A stretch of DNA of 64,000 nucleotides, from positions 124,001 to 188,000 of IMG/VR virus record IMGVR_UViG_3300021957_004906; one strand, 5' to 3'. Positions within the stretch are counted from its first letter, which is position 1. Every line of letters begins with the position of its first letter. This DNA is from a virus. This document shows positions 48,264-56,547 of the stretch, piece by piece. The translations under genes and the position numbers were made by a program. A model generated the notes under the pieces. The model saw only the letters and a list, made by a program, of their open reading frames with translations, searched no databases and had not been told where the DNA came from.

Positions 48264-48611
48264 TTATGTTGACTCCTGGTGGAATGCATCTACCTTGATA
48301 ATTTTATTGTTTTTGTCAAAAGAAATAACATCAATTACCTTTATGTGTAAATTTTCTTTTTGACTTACAACAGTAATTTCTGCATATGATTTTTTTAGTT
48401 TTTCACAAACACCAATATGCATTAACAATACATGTATATCTGGTACATTTTCCCAAATATCAGCATTAGCATTAATTACGTTTTCTCTGCCATGTACTTT
48501 AACATTCCAATCTTGTAGTGTAATATCTTCTGCAAATATACTTTGGAGCGTAGATTTATCTCTTGTATTCCAAGAAGAAAGATATTTTTTAGTAATACTA
48601 TGTAAATTCAT
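48264..48611 (-). CDS. SnoaL/NTF2-like small protein
   Basis: 115 residues in an NTF2-like cone fold: YLSSWNTRDKSTLQSIFAEDITLQDW with a following HGRENVINANADIW, then LKKSYAEITVV and IIKVDAFHQ strands, as in SnoaL-like polyketide cyclases and ketosteroid isomerases. An enzymatic or ligand-binding role is possible. It ends immediately before the MetK start and begins with an ATGA overlap. Confidence 0.6.
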   Translation of the reverse strand: MNLHSITKKYLSSWNTRDKSTLQSIFAEDITLQDWNVKVHGRENVINANADIWENVPDIHVLLMHIGVCEKLKKSYAEITVVSQKENLHIKVIDVISFDKNNKIIKVDAFHQEST

Positions 48612-48706
48612 AATCCAGCCTTTCTAATTTTATCTTCATTAATGGGTGCCTTCATAGCTCGTTCGTGTTGCTTATTTTTATATTTTTTATTAAGTGCCCC
48701 ACGCAT
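48608..48706 (-). CDS. tiny basic protein (32 aa)
   Basis: Between QueE and the SnoaL-like gene a 32-residue basic frame starts MRGALNKKYKNKQ. It overlaps queE by 17 bases and ends with ATGA into the next gene, which makes translation plausible. A longer frame reading back into queE exists but is a shadow. Function unknown. Confidence 0.4.
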   Translation of the reverse strand: MRGALNKKYKNKQHERAMKAPINEDKIRKAGL

Positions 48707-49586
48707 TTCCGAAGAGTGAAATGTGAAGTCTTGGGGTGAAACGCCACCCTTTTTCCATGCAGATGTTTGCAACTTCTTGGACGTTAAGATTGTACTCTTC
48801 AGACCTACCACCCAATGGCATAAGGTACACAGGGCATTCCAAACCTTCAGCACGATATTCTTCAACAGCTTGCTCAGCTTCTTCAATGTCCATACGATCA
48901 GCGACAACAAACTTGAGATACAAGTCACTGCCGTCCACAAGACTATACTCATGAGCAACTTTAGGTTTAATAGCAGTATCCCAAGGTTCTCCACTAACAC
49001 TAAGTTTCGGGGAACATGACCATGTGACAGTAATCCTGTCGCTATTGTTGAGATAGTCAAAGAGATCGTCTTTGAGAAATTGTGTAGTATTTGTTTCAAA
49101 TGTAACATTTTTTAGATCCTGCATACGTGGATGTTCAAATAATTCTATGTACAGTCGTTGCCACGCCAACAACGGTTCACCTCCGGTCATTATCAAATGT
49201 ATGTCTTGACCGTTATCACAAGTCCACTTTCCTTCTGGCAGTAAACTAATTAAATGCTCTACAACTTCGTCAACTGTAGCTTGCTTGTTAAAGTGTTTAA
49301 ACTCTGGATAGATACTTGCATATGTATCACAGCCTGTGTGTATAATGGGCAAGTCTGTAAATACTTCTGTAGTTTCATGTACTTTATTGTCTAATAGACC
49401 TTGTACTTCTTCGTTATGTATTACACCTTGTTTTTGTTTTACGTCACGCATTGGCTCGCTTCTATCAAGTCCAAAGTTCATGCAACGAAAGTTACAACCA
49501 AAAGTACGCAGAAATACACTAGGTACTCCCACAAACTTGCCTTCACCTTGTACACTGTAGAATGCTTCGCTATATCTTAACTTCAT
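48690..49586 (-). CDS. queE: QueE-like 7-carboxy-7-deazaguanine synthase with displaced cluster cysteine
   Basis: SEAFYSVQGEGKFVGVPS is the typical QueE start, IHLIMTGGEPLLAWQ the GGE motif and VTFETNTTQF the following strand. QueE makes CDG, a precursor of preQ0, from carboxy-tetrahydropterin. The radical SAM site reads GCNFRCMNFG: C31-x3-C35, but the third position is Phe, and the next cysteine is C86 (HTGCDTYA), so the motif is C-x3-C-x50-C. Marine-phage copies I recall share this arrangement. Length 298, longer than bacterial QueE because of the insert. A perfect sigma70 promoter lies 30 bases upstream. Confidence 0.82.
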   Translation of the reverse strand: MKLRYSEAFYSVQGEGKFVGVPSVFLRTFGCNFRCMNFGLDRSEPMRDVKQKQGVIHNEEVQGLLDNKVHETTEVFTDLPIIHTGCDTYASIYPEFKHFNKQATVDEVVEHLISLLPEGKWTCDNGQDIHLIMTGGEPLLAWQRLYIELFEHPRMQDLKNVTFETNTTQFLKDDLFDYLNNSDRITVTWSCSPKLSVSGEPWDTAIKPKVAHEYSLVDGSDLYLKFVVADRMDIEEAEQAVEEYRAEGLECPVYLMPLGGRSEEYNLNVQEVANICMEKGWRFTPRLHISLFGNAWGT

Positions 49587-49616
49587 AAATTTTCCTATAA
49601 GATTGTATTTTCTAAT

Positions 49617-49645
49617 ATTATATTACTTTTTTATTAGTCTGTCAA
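49617..49645 (-). promoter_or_regulatory. sigma70 promoter TTGACA-17-TATAAT upstream of queE
   Basis: On the minus strand perfect TTGACA (49645-49640) and TATAAT (49622-49617) are 17 bases apart in the 69-base gap, 30 bases before the queE start. It should drive queE through the DUF59 gene. Confidence 0.87.
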
Positions 49646-49655
49646 ACTACTTTTA

Positions 49656-50018
49656 TTAGTCCCATAAGTTTTCATAGTATTTTCCAAACAATGTAAATGC
49701 ATTTGTAAGGCGTTCTTGTGTTTCTTTCAAGCAAGCCTTGCATACTGGATCACCAAAGTTTGAACATTTGTCTGCACACATATCTCCAGCATCCATTTCT
49801 TTTGCTTTGTGTCCGAATGCCCAAATCATTTCATCTAGTATTTCGTTCCAACGTTCTTCAGTAAGATCACTAGGATATCCATGTGTTGTTGCTTTGAGTT
49901 GTACAAGCATAGGATGAATAATCATAGCAAGTGTACAATCCATGCTCCATGTGTCGTGCGGTTCTATTTCAACTCTTGTAGCACGATTCTTTCTGTATGG
50001 TCCTATTCTGACTCGCAT
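49656..50018 (-). CDS. conserved phage hypothetical protein with cysteines
   Basis: 120 residues from ATG 50018. TRVEIEPHDTWSMDCTLAMI and ERWNEILDEMIWAFGHKAKEM precede a C-terminal CADKC...CKACL set that could bind zinc. Resembles a common marine-phage protein near the replication genes; no function known to me. Confidence 0.6.
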   Translation of the reverse strand: MRVRIGPYRKNRATRVEIEPHDTWSMDCTLAMIIHPMLVQLKATTHGYPSDLTEERWNEILDEMIWAFGHKAKEMDAGDMCADKCSNFGDPVCKACLKETQERLTNAFTLFGKYYENLWD

Positions 50019-50188
50019 TTTTTTATACTCCAGCCGCCATGATCTAGTTCTTCCCAAATCAATGTATCGCCTACATCCCATCCAACTTGACTAAGTGCAT
50101 CCGGCGGAAACTCAATGAATAGCTCTTTTGTTTTTCCGTTTTCTTGGACTTCGATTGTCCAACTGTTTGTGCCTGTTTGTTTATGCAT
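50003..50188 (-). CDS. small AbrB-like phage protein
   Basis: 61 residues: NSWTIEVQENGKTKELFIEF, then PPDALSQVGWDVGDTLIWEE and WSIKK. The V-G-W-x-x-G-D-T-L-x-W segment resembles AbrB/SpoVT swapped-hairpin proteins. A small DNA-binding regulator or antitoxin-like protein is possible. Confidence 0.6.
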   Translation of the reverse strand: MHKQTGTNSWTIEVQENGKTKELFIEFPPDALSQVGWDVGDTLIWEELDHGGWSIKKCESE

Positions 50189-50306
50189 TGTCTATACCCA
50201 TTTGTAACATACGATATGGTATAGTACATACCCATATATAGATAGGCCAGAACAGTAAATTACCTATGATAATACCACTGTTGTTTATAATTGTTTCTGT
50301 TATCAT
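50181..50306 (-). CDS. small single-span membrane protein (41 aa)
   Basis: ATG at 50306 opens 41 codons. Residues 11-30 (GIIIGNLLFWPIYIWVCTIP) are a transmembrane helix with a short hydrophilic start and end. It overlaps the upstream gene by four bases (ATGA) and the downstream one by eight, so it fills the gap exactly. Likely a phage inner-membrane microprotein. Confidence 0.6.
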   Translation of the reverse strand: MITETIINNSGIIIGNLLFWPIYIWVCTIPYRMLQMGIDNA

Positions 50307-51103
50307 TGTCCAGGTTCCCATCCAGGATTGTCAGCAATCTTTTGTGCTCTTGCTTGTTCGTATTCTTTACGTTCTTGTTGTTTAAGTTCTTCCATTTCAG
50401 CATCATAATCTGTCCAAACATCTTCCCAGTGTTCTTCAGTTATACCATCTGGTGTGTCGTGCCATTCATCTTTAAGCCAGCCTACATATGCATAGTAGCC
50501 TTTGCCAGTTGAGTCCATGTAATCATAGACAGTTTCCAGATGTTGTTTATCATAGTACATGCCATCTACTAGTTCACATAAATCTGTTTCTACTTGTGTG
50601 TATGCTAGTTTTTTAGGATCAAATGGTTTGTCTGTTTCAATAAACCATTGGCCAAAGCCGCCTTTCTCACCACTATGAAAACACAATACAGGAGTATAAC
50701 CTTCCAAGTCTTCAGGCTCTTCTTTATTTGCATAACATTCTCTACTCATTAAGTGGTATGGATCTACCTCAACTGCATCTTCGTCCCATCCCTGTGCTTC
50801 TTCACTTTCTGGGTCATTGCCTGAAACATCATGGACACTAAATGTACCGTCAGCATAGTAACCATTTTGATGTTCATACTCGTCACATTCGTACCAGTTG
50901 TTCCAGTAATCCATATCTTCATATGGATCTGGACTATTAGTATCAACATCTTCACTATCGTCCCAATCCAATCCAACAATGTGTGATACTAGATCATCTT
51001 GGTCTTTGTCTTGCCAATAGCGTACAAATTCTGCTGTTACTTTACCAATTGCTAATTCTCCGCCATATCGTCCGCCATCAACTCTATATAAAAATTTGCT
51101 CAT
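50303..51103 (-). CDS. acidic hypothetical protein
   Basis: 266 residues, very rich in Asp/Glu, Trp and Tyr (DSEDVDTNSPDPYEDMDYW). A middle domain has CFHSGEKGGFGQWFIE. The C-terminus is charged coil (ELKQQERKEYEQARAQK). It might mimic DNA or bind metal. Not recognised. Confidence 0.5.
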   Translation of the reverse strand: MSKFLYRVDGGRYGGELAIGKVTAEFVRYWQDKDQDDLVSHIVGLDWDDSEDVDTNSPDPYEDMDYWNNWYECDEYEHQNGYYADGTFSVHDVSGNDPESEEAQGWDEDAVEVDPYHLMSRECYANKEEPEDLEGYTPVLCFHSGEKGGFGQWFIETDKPFDPKKLAYTQVETDLCELVDGMYYDKQHLETVYDYMDSTGKGYYAYVGWLKDEWHDTPDGITEEHWEDVWTDYDAEMEELKQQERKEYEQARAQKIADNPGWEPGQ

Positions 51104-51664
51104 TTAATATTCTCCTACGTTTTCCCAAGGATAAACTAGCCAAACATCTTGTTCTGCTTTATTAATTTCGTGACATGTGTAAGCACAATGCTCTGTAAAT
51201 TCACTAGCCAAATTGTCTGTTAATGTGGCAAATCGAACATTATTGTTCCATACACTATTCCAACCATTTTCTTCTTCGGGGAAACAACTTGCTTGCCAAT
51301 CTTTTATAATCCAATTGAATGTTGCACCTGTATCATTGATATCATCTACAATAAGAATATTCTTACGAAGTTTAATATCCCATCGTGCACCAGTAATACC
51401 AGATTTGTCTGGATCGTTATATCCAAATGCATCTTCAGACATCCATAGGTTACTTTCTGGTCCTACTTCATCATCTCGCAAACTTACTTTAAGTGCTTCA
51501 CAACGAATGCCTGTCATGTTACTAATAATAGTAGCAGGTACATTCCCTCCACGAGTAAGTCCTACAATATAATCCGGACGCCAATTGTCAGCATACATTT
51601 GTAATACAATACTACTACACATATTTTCAATATCTTGCCAACTGTAATAATGTTTCTTAATCAT
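51104..51664 (-). CDS. phosphoribosyltransferase, xanthine-guanine type
   Basis: YIVGLTRGGNVPATI is the PPi loop and ILIVDDINDTGATFNW the PRPP motif (VDDxxDTG), which is typical of xanthine-guanine or related purine PRTs. It attaches a purine base to PRPP. Length 186. The next gene is DHODH-like, with an 8-base overlap, so a pyrimidine (orotate) role cannot be excluded. Confidence 0.78.
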   Translation of the reverse strand: MIKKHYYSWQDIENMCSSIVLQMYADNWRPDYIVGLTRGGNVPATIISNMTGIRCEALKVSLRDDEVGPESNLWMSEDAFGYNDPDKSGITGARWDIKLRKNILIVDDINDTGATFNWIIKDWQASCFPEEENGWNSVWNNNVRFATLTDNLASEFTEHCAYTCHEINKAEQDVWLVYPWENVGEY

Positions 51665-52349
51665 TTATAATTCCTTTAATACGCCAAGGAGTAAAACATA
51701 CACTGCCTATACTAATATGATCTGCTCCAGCGTTAATATATCTATCAACACTAGCTTTATCTTTTACTCCGCCGCCTGCGATAACTTCAACATGAGGATG
51801 TGTACTTTTTATGTATTCTAGTATTCTCAAAGTGTGTGGTACAATTACATCACCACTAAGTCCACCTTTCGCTGTTGGAATAGTATTGCTTGCATGTATT
51901 TGATTATAGCCTAGTTTAACTATTTTGTCAATCTGTTTGTTTGTTATAGTTGGTGGTACTTTTACAATGCACCAGAAGCGTTGATCTTTTGCAAATGCTT
52001 TAGTTAAGTCTGGATGTTCATCTACATTTGGGCAACTTATGTTAAGTTCTACATTCTGATGCTTGGGCACTATTTCATATAGTATACGCCAATCATTTGG
52101 TTCCAAACTAGCAATACTCATTACATTGTGTGGTGCAGTGTTGTCCAACCCCTTAAATATTCCTGGGTTACGCAAACCTAGTTTGTTGCGCCAGCCTGTT
52201 CTAGTATACCTAAGTGTTTTTATAATTTGTTTTGCTAGTCCAGGACGTGGCTTCACCGTAAATGTTCCAGTAACACTGACTATTGGTTTGCCACTTAGAA
52301 AGTTTGTGTACTGTAAATAATTGCCAAATGGCGCACTGATAAAATACAT
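51657..52349 (-). CDS. dihydroorotate dehydrogenase-like protein
   Basis: The barrel shows VTGTFTVKPRPG, NISCPNVDEHPD (the conserved N-x-S-C-P-N), KVPPTITN, and IAGGGVKDKASVDRYINAGADHISIGS, the FMN-phosphate-binding end. DHODH oxidises dihydroorotate in pyrimidine synthesis. At 230 residues it is shorter than usual (about 300), lacking part of the front of the barrel. With the phosphoribosyltransferase next to it, it may give UMP. Confidence 0.78.
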   Translation of the reverse strand: MYFISAPFGNYLQYTNFLSGKPIVSVTGTFTVKPRPGLAKQIIKTLRYTRTGWRNKLGLRNPGIFKGLDNTAPHNVMSIASLEPNDWRILYEIVPKHQNVELNISCPNVDEHPDLTKAFAKDQRFWCIVKVPPTITNKQIDKIVKLGYNQIHASNTIPTAKGGLSGDVIVPHTLRILEYIKSTHPHVEVIAGGGVKDKASVDRYINAGADHISIGSVCFTPWRIKGIIND

Positions 52350-52538
52350 TTACTTATTTGCACCATCTATAATTTCACGTCTTCCTTTAACACCAATTTG
52401 ACTGTCAAGCATAACTTTAACCTTATCTAGCATAACGCATGCCATCATTAAGATATCTTCTCTGTTATCGCACATCATAATTTGTCGTTCAATTGGCTCA
52501 CATAGCTCTAACATTCTAGCTTGTATTTCATTACTCAT
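52350..52538 (-). CDS. small helical phage protein
   Basis: 62 residues from ATG 52538. LELCEPIERQIMMCDNREDI and a methionine-rich helix (LMMACVMLDK). Overlaps the oxygenase gene by eight bases. A common-looking phage small protein; function unknown. Confidence 0.55.
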   Translation of the reverse strand: MSNEIQARMLELCEPIERQIMMCDNREDILMMACVMLDKVKVMLDSQIGVKGRREIIDGANK

Positions 52539-53250
52539 TTGATGATTCCTGCAAGGGTGGGTAGTTAATATTATAATAATTCCAACTACATGTAATTCGT
52601 TCAACATCACTTTTATAAGGATAAACTTGATGTCTCAGTATAGATGGAAACATATATACATCAGCCTCTCTTGAAACAACCCTATGTGGTGATGCTTGGC
52701 CGTTTGCACTAACAAACTCTAATTTTCCACCAGCTCTCCAATTTGGATCTTCATCATTCTCTGCTTCTTTTTGAATTTCCTCAGGTACCTTTACCATACA
52801 TATTGCACTTATTTCTCCATGATGATTGTGTAATGGATTAAATTCATATTTTTTCATATAATTAAACCAAGGTCCTTGGTTTAACGAATAACTAAGTTTT
52901 TCATAATCACCACTAACAATTTTCCAAAATGGTGTATTTTCTCTTTCATGCTCAGAACGTTCAGAATCTTCTTCTAAGACAAAATTAGCCGTTCTGTTAA
53001 TTTGATCCATATAGTTTTTTAAATGTGGACGAAAAATTTTATCAAAGTTATTTACATCTTGTTGATTTTTAATCATGCCATGTCGTTGTTCTTTTATATT
53101 TCCAACTAAAGATTTACTAGCATCATCGCCTTCCCTTGAGGATTCAGCTAAGTCTTGCATAAATTTAAGACCATCAGCGTCTACTTTTGATCTATAAATA
53201 TATTCACCAAATGGATAAAGTATATCATGGTCTTCATATTTAATTTTCAT
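52531..53250 (-). CDS. 2-oxoglutarate/Fe(II) oxygenase, T4-like phage type
   Basis: WFNYMKKYEFNPLHNHHGE with the strand ISAICMVKVPEE is the metal-site region of the phage P4H-like family, and MFPSILRHQVYPYKSDVERITCSW the distal His and Arg. In this group the usual HxD is H-x-H/H-H-G-E. Length 239. The hydroxylation target is unknown. A strong hairpin lies just upstream. Confidence 0.72.
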   Translation of the reverse strand: MKIKYEDHDILYPFGEYIYRSKVDADGLKFMQDLAESSREGDDASKSLVGNIKEQRHGMIKNQQDVNNFDKIFRPHLKNYMDQINRTANFVLEEDSERSEHERENTPFWKIVSGDYEKLSYSLNQGPWFNYMKKYEFNPLHNHHGEISAICMVKVPEEIQKEAENDEDPNWRAGGKLEFVSANGQASPHRVVSREADVYMFPSILRHQVYPYKSDVERITCSWNYYNINYPPLQESSNE

Positions 53251-53267
53251 TATATTATCCTTATATT

Positions 53268-53294
53268 AAACGGCGGGGATCTCCCCCACCGTTT
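53268..53294. terminator. G+C-rich hairpin between yhhQ and oxygenase genes
   Basis: AAACGG-GGGG/CCCC-CCGTTT with a 4-base loop and a 1/2-base internal asymmetry. A T-run follows on the plus strand and a weaker one on the minus strand. It separates the yhhQ gene (upstream) from the oxygenase gene. Confidence 0.55.
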
Positions 53295-53305
53295 TTAATT
53301 TTGTA

Positions 53306-53926
53306 TTATTCGGCGTCTTCTTCTGAAAGTTTACCATTTAAGTAACGTAATAGCACACCGTATGCTGGTAGGAAGATAATAAGTCCTACTGCAATCTTAA
53401 TCACAACTTGTGATCCTGCGATCTCTACCCAGTTTGCAGCCATATATTCGTCTGCACTGTTGTTGAACGCAACCCAAAAGAATGTGTATGTGTCAATGAC
53501 GTTTGCCGCTACAGTTGATACTGCTGGCGCAATCCACCAATGCTTCATAAAGTTTTCACGTAGGTATTGAAATACATATACATCCAACATTGTGCCAACT
53601 GCATATGCTGTTGCACTAGCTAAACCAATACGCATTGCTACACTACTTGGTGCACCCTCCGCCATTACAACTAAAATTGAGCCAATAATTGCCAACGGAT
53701 AAGCTGCCGCAATTGTTGAACGTGCAATGTTTTTACCTAACATTCGTACTGTTAAGTCAGTTGCTAGTACAACTAACGGAAATGTAAATGCAGCCCAGGT
53801 AAGTTTAATTCCAAAAATTTCTACTGGAATACTTACTAGTGCGTTACTTACTACGATAACAATTACATGTAGTGCTACTAGTTTCAGCAACATGCTTCTG
53901 TCAATATCTTTAAAAAATCCTAACAT
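53306..53926 (-). CDS. yhhQ: YhhQ-family queuosine-precursor transporter
   Basis: 206 residues with six or more hydrophobic helices (for example LLKLVALHVIVIVVSNALV, AYPLAIIGSILVVMA). FTFPLVVLATDLTVRMLG is the loop of the DUF165/VUT family, and FWVAFN is also typical. YhhQ imports preQ0/preQ1 (family knowledge). With queE, queD, folE and the DpdA-like gene, the phage could both make and import a 7-deazaguanine. It is followed by a terminator-like hairpin. Confidence 0.85.
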   Translation of the reverse strand: MLGFFKDIDRSMLLKLVALHVIVIVVSNALVSIPVEIFGIKLTWAAFTFPLVVLATDLTVRMLGKNIARSTIAAAYPLAIIGSILVVMAEGAPSSVAMRIGLASATAYAVGTMLDVYVFQYLRENFMKHWWIAPAVSTVAANVIDTYTFFWVAFNNSADEYMAANWVEIAGSQVVIKIAVGLIIFLPAYGVLLRYLNGKLSEEDAE

Positions 53927-53960
53927 AATATATTTCTCCCTGTTAGTGTTATTTCTTTCT

Positions 53961-55166
53961 CTAAAAGAAAGAATCTTGTAATAAAATAGTTTGATCTCTT
54001 TCTGGTCCAGTTGATATCAAAACTACTTCGGTTTGTGTTAATTGCTCAATACGGTTAATATACTCTTGAGCAAGTCTTGGTAAATCTGAATAATCAGTTA
54101 TACCTATTGTACTAGTACACCAACCAGGTAGCTCTTCATACACTGGTATTCCGTTGTGTACGTCAGTACAAATCTTAATAGTCTCGAGTTTATCGAGTAC
54201 GTCTATTTTCATTAATGCTATGCCAGTAACACCATTTAACATACATGTTCGTTTTACTTGTGATACATCAAACCATCCACAGCGTCTGCTTCTACCAGTT
54301 ACTGTACCTTTTTCTTTACCTACACTTGCTAGATGCTCTCCAACATCATCAAATAATTCAGTCGTCATTGGCCCTTCGCCAACTCGAGTTGTGTATGCTT
54401 TTGTTATACCAATTACATTTGGTATCTTATTATGCGGTACCCCTGAGCCTATACTAGCCATACCTGCTAGTGTGTTTGAGCTTGTTACATAAGGATAAGT
54501 GCCAAAGTCTACATCTAGCATGCTTCCTTGTGCGCCTTCGAATAATATATTAAATCCTAAGTCAGTCTTTTGATTTAGATAAAGTGGTACATCATTTACA
54601 TATTGTAATACATGTTTTTTGATATGTGCTAGCTGATTAAACAACTGTTGTTGGTCAAAGTCGTGATACTCTGCGGCTATTGCTAGTCTATGTTTGAGTA
54701 GTTCATCATCTCTAAGATCTCCTACTTTAATTGCACGTCTTCCTGCTTTATCTTCATATGCAGGACCAATGCCTCTGCCAGTAGTACCGATTTTTTTATC
54801 AGTTACTTCTTCTCTTGACTGATCTAATGCTTGGTGATAGGGTAAAATTAGCGGAGTGTTTTCTGCAATCATCAATCTACTAGGATCAATGTTTACACCT
54901 TGTGACTGTACTAGTTCAATCTCTTCTAATAGTTTCCAAGGATTCAATACAACACCGTTACCAATAACCGAAACTTTATCTTCTCTTACTATACCGCTGG
55001 GCAGTAAGCTAAGTTTAAAAACTTTGTCACCTATTACCAGTGTATGCCCTGCGTTATGTCCTCCTTGAAAACGTACTATAACATCTGCTTGTTCTGCTAG
55101 TAAATCAACTACTTTGCCTTTGCCTTCATCGCCCCATTGGGTTCCTATTACTACTAAGTTTGCCAT
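53961..55166 (-). CDS. purA: adenylosuccinate synthetase PurA
   Basis: IGTQWGDEGKGKVVD at residues 7-21 contains the catalytic aspartate; QGGHNAGHT, GTTGRGIGPAYEDK and GVPHNKIP follow as expected for PurA, which couples IMP, GTP and Asp to adenylosuccinate. In the phage PurZ variant, which makes 2-aminoadenine, that aspartate is replaced; here it is retained, so canonical IMP activity is indicated. Length 401 is slightly under the bacterial 430. Confidence 0.93.
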   Translation of the reverse strand: MANLVVIGTQWGDEGKGKVVDLLAEQADVIVRFQGGHNAGHTLVIGDKVFKLSLLPSGIVREDKVSVIGNGVVLNPWKLLEEIELVQSQGVNIDPSRLMIAENTPLILPYHQALDQSREEVTDKKIGTTGRGIGPAYEDKAGRRAIKVGDLRDDELLKHRLAIAAEYHDFDQQQLFNQLAHIKKHVLQYVNDVPLYLNQKTDLGFNILFEGAQGSMLDVDFGTYPYVTSSNTLAGMASIGSGVPHNKIPNVIGITKAYTTRVGEGPMTTELFDDVGEHLASVGKEKGTVTGRSRRCGWFDVSQVKRTCMLNGVTGIALMKIDVLDKLETIKICTDVHNGIPVYEELPGWCTSTIGITDYSDLPRLAQEYINRIEQLTQTEVVLISTGPERDQTILLQDSFF

Positions 55167-55682
55167 TTAATAATTTACACCTGCGTAAAATGGTATGTTA
55201 CGATTCTTAACATAATCACTTCCGCCAAGTTTAGGTAAGTCCATTATACATGCAACTGCTTTTATGGTTACTTCTATTTCATCACACATTTCAATAACTG
55301 CTTTCATAGTTCCACCAGTTGCTATTAAGTCATCTATAATAAGAACAGTGTCGCCCTTATCAAAACTATCTCGTTGCATTACTAGTTCGTTGGTTCCGTA
55401 CTCTAGTTCATACTCACGACTAATAGTACTACCTGGCAACTTCCCTGGTTTACGTGCAAGCACAAGTGGTCCTCTAGTCCTGTGTGCAAACACACTTGCA
55501 AAGATAAAACCTCTAGCATCAATACCAATAATTTTATCTACTGGACAATACTTCAATAAATTACTGTATATAAAATTGTTGGCTAGTTCAAACCCATCCT
55601 GTGATGCACATAAACTTGCGGTACATTTAAAATCAATACCGTCTTTAGGAAAGTCCATGTAACTTTTTATATATTGTTTCAT
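55167..55682 (-). CDS. apt: adenine phosphoribosyltransferase-like
   Basis: FPKDGIDFKC, KIIGIDARGFIFAS, LARKPGKLPG and VLIIDDLIATGGTM are in the order and form of Apt, which makes AMP from adenine and PRPP. 171 residues is normal. It ends one base before the PurA start. Adenine is also released by the nucleosidase at 20.5 kb, so Apt could recycle radical SAM by-products. Confidence 0.88.
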   Translation of the reverse strand: MKQYIKSYMDFPKDGIDFKCTASLCASQDGFELANNFIYSNLLKYCPVDKIIGIDARGFIFASVFAHRTRGPLVLARKPGKLPGSTISREYELEYGTNELVMQRDSFDKGDTVLIIDDLIATGGTMKAVIEMCDEIEVTIKAVACIMDLPKLGGSDYVKNRNIPFYAGVNY

Positions 55683-55683
55683 A

Positions 55684-56547
55684 TTAATAACTCTGTGCTA
55701 GGCGCCACATCAAATACTCTTTTGATTCAATTGGCGGATATTTAGGCGCTTCGTGGAAACGCAGATTATCAACAATAGTACCCGGTGTAGGATCTACAAA
55801 GTGTGGCATACTATAGCGTTGTTGATGTATGTGACTGTTTACAACTCTGTGCTTGGTTGACTTGAAATAGTCATTAGTCCATCGTTGTAACAAGTCGCCT
55901 ATGTTACAAATTACTGCATCCTTTTCATATGGTACTGCATGCCATGTTCCATCAAGGTCTTGAACTTCGAGTCCTGGTACATCGTTAATTTGCCAAAGTA
56001 AAGTAATAGTACCGTAGTCACTATGTTCTCCTATACGCATTTGTTTATCTTGTACTGGTCCATCATATGCTGGATAATGAATGACCCTTGTTGTATTAAA
56101 AGGTTGTAAATGTGAATCTACTAGTGTAGTTCCGCTATCTAGGATAGTATCAAACTTTTCTAATATCTTTAGTGTAAGTTTATCGGCAATATCTATACTT
56201 TGTAATGCTGTTGATTTAAATCCATTTAGTTCAGTAGGCCAAAGATCATCTGGCATACGTGTATTGTTATAATTAAAACTTTCTTTAATATCCTTGGGTG
56301 CTGTAGGGTCTACATTTTCATCACCTACCATACTGTAACCTAAGTTAGTATCTGCGTTGTAAGGATAGCTTTGTTTTGTATCCATTGGCAATTCAAAGAA
56401 TGCTTTCATTTGTTCTTGCCAAGACTTGATGTCTTGTTGATGTGTGTCAGTTAACGCATTTGTAAACACTGCGAAGCCTACTGTTGTGTAGGCTTCGTCA
56501 ATGCGATCTAAAGCGTCTGATGCTTGTAAATCAATTACTGGAATCAT
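55684..56547 (-). CDS. isopenicillin-N-synthase-like 2-oxoglutarate oxygenase
   Basis: The family's fold is clear: an N-terminal VIDLQASDALDRIDEAY strand-helix, GEHSDYGTITLLWQ with the HxD pair, and NIGDLLQRWTNDYFKSTKHRV with the distal His and R-V. Length 287 is slightly short. Members oxidise small molecules, including nucleosides and gibberellins. It overlaps the next gene by one base and may act on a purine or other small metabolite. Confidence 0.8.
   Translation of the reverse strand: MIPVIDLQASDALDRIDEAYTTVGFAVFTNALTDTHQQDIKSWQEQMKAFFELPMDTKQSYPYNADTNLGYSMVGDENVDPTAPKDIKESFNYNNTRMPDDLWPTELNGFKSTALQSIDIADKLTLKILEKFDTILDSGTTLVDSHLQPFNTTRVIHYPAYDGPVQDKQMRIGEHSDYGTITLLWQINDVPGLEVQDLDGTWHAVPYEKDAVICNIGDLLQRWTNDYFKSTKHRVVNSHIHQQRYSMPHFVDPTPGTIVDNLRFHEAPKYPPIESKEYLMWRLAQSY

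Noticed and set aside
48608-49108. 166-residue frame reading into queE
   Set aside because: Most of it is a shadow of queE in another frame; only the last 32 codons beyond queE are plausible, and are listed alone.
53961-55166. PurZ (2-aminoadenine synthesis) instead of PurA
   Set aside because: The catalytic aspartate in the N-terminal QWGDEGKG loop is retained, so this fits canonical PurA; no DatZ or MazZ-like gene was seen.
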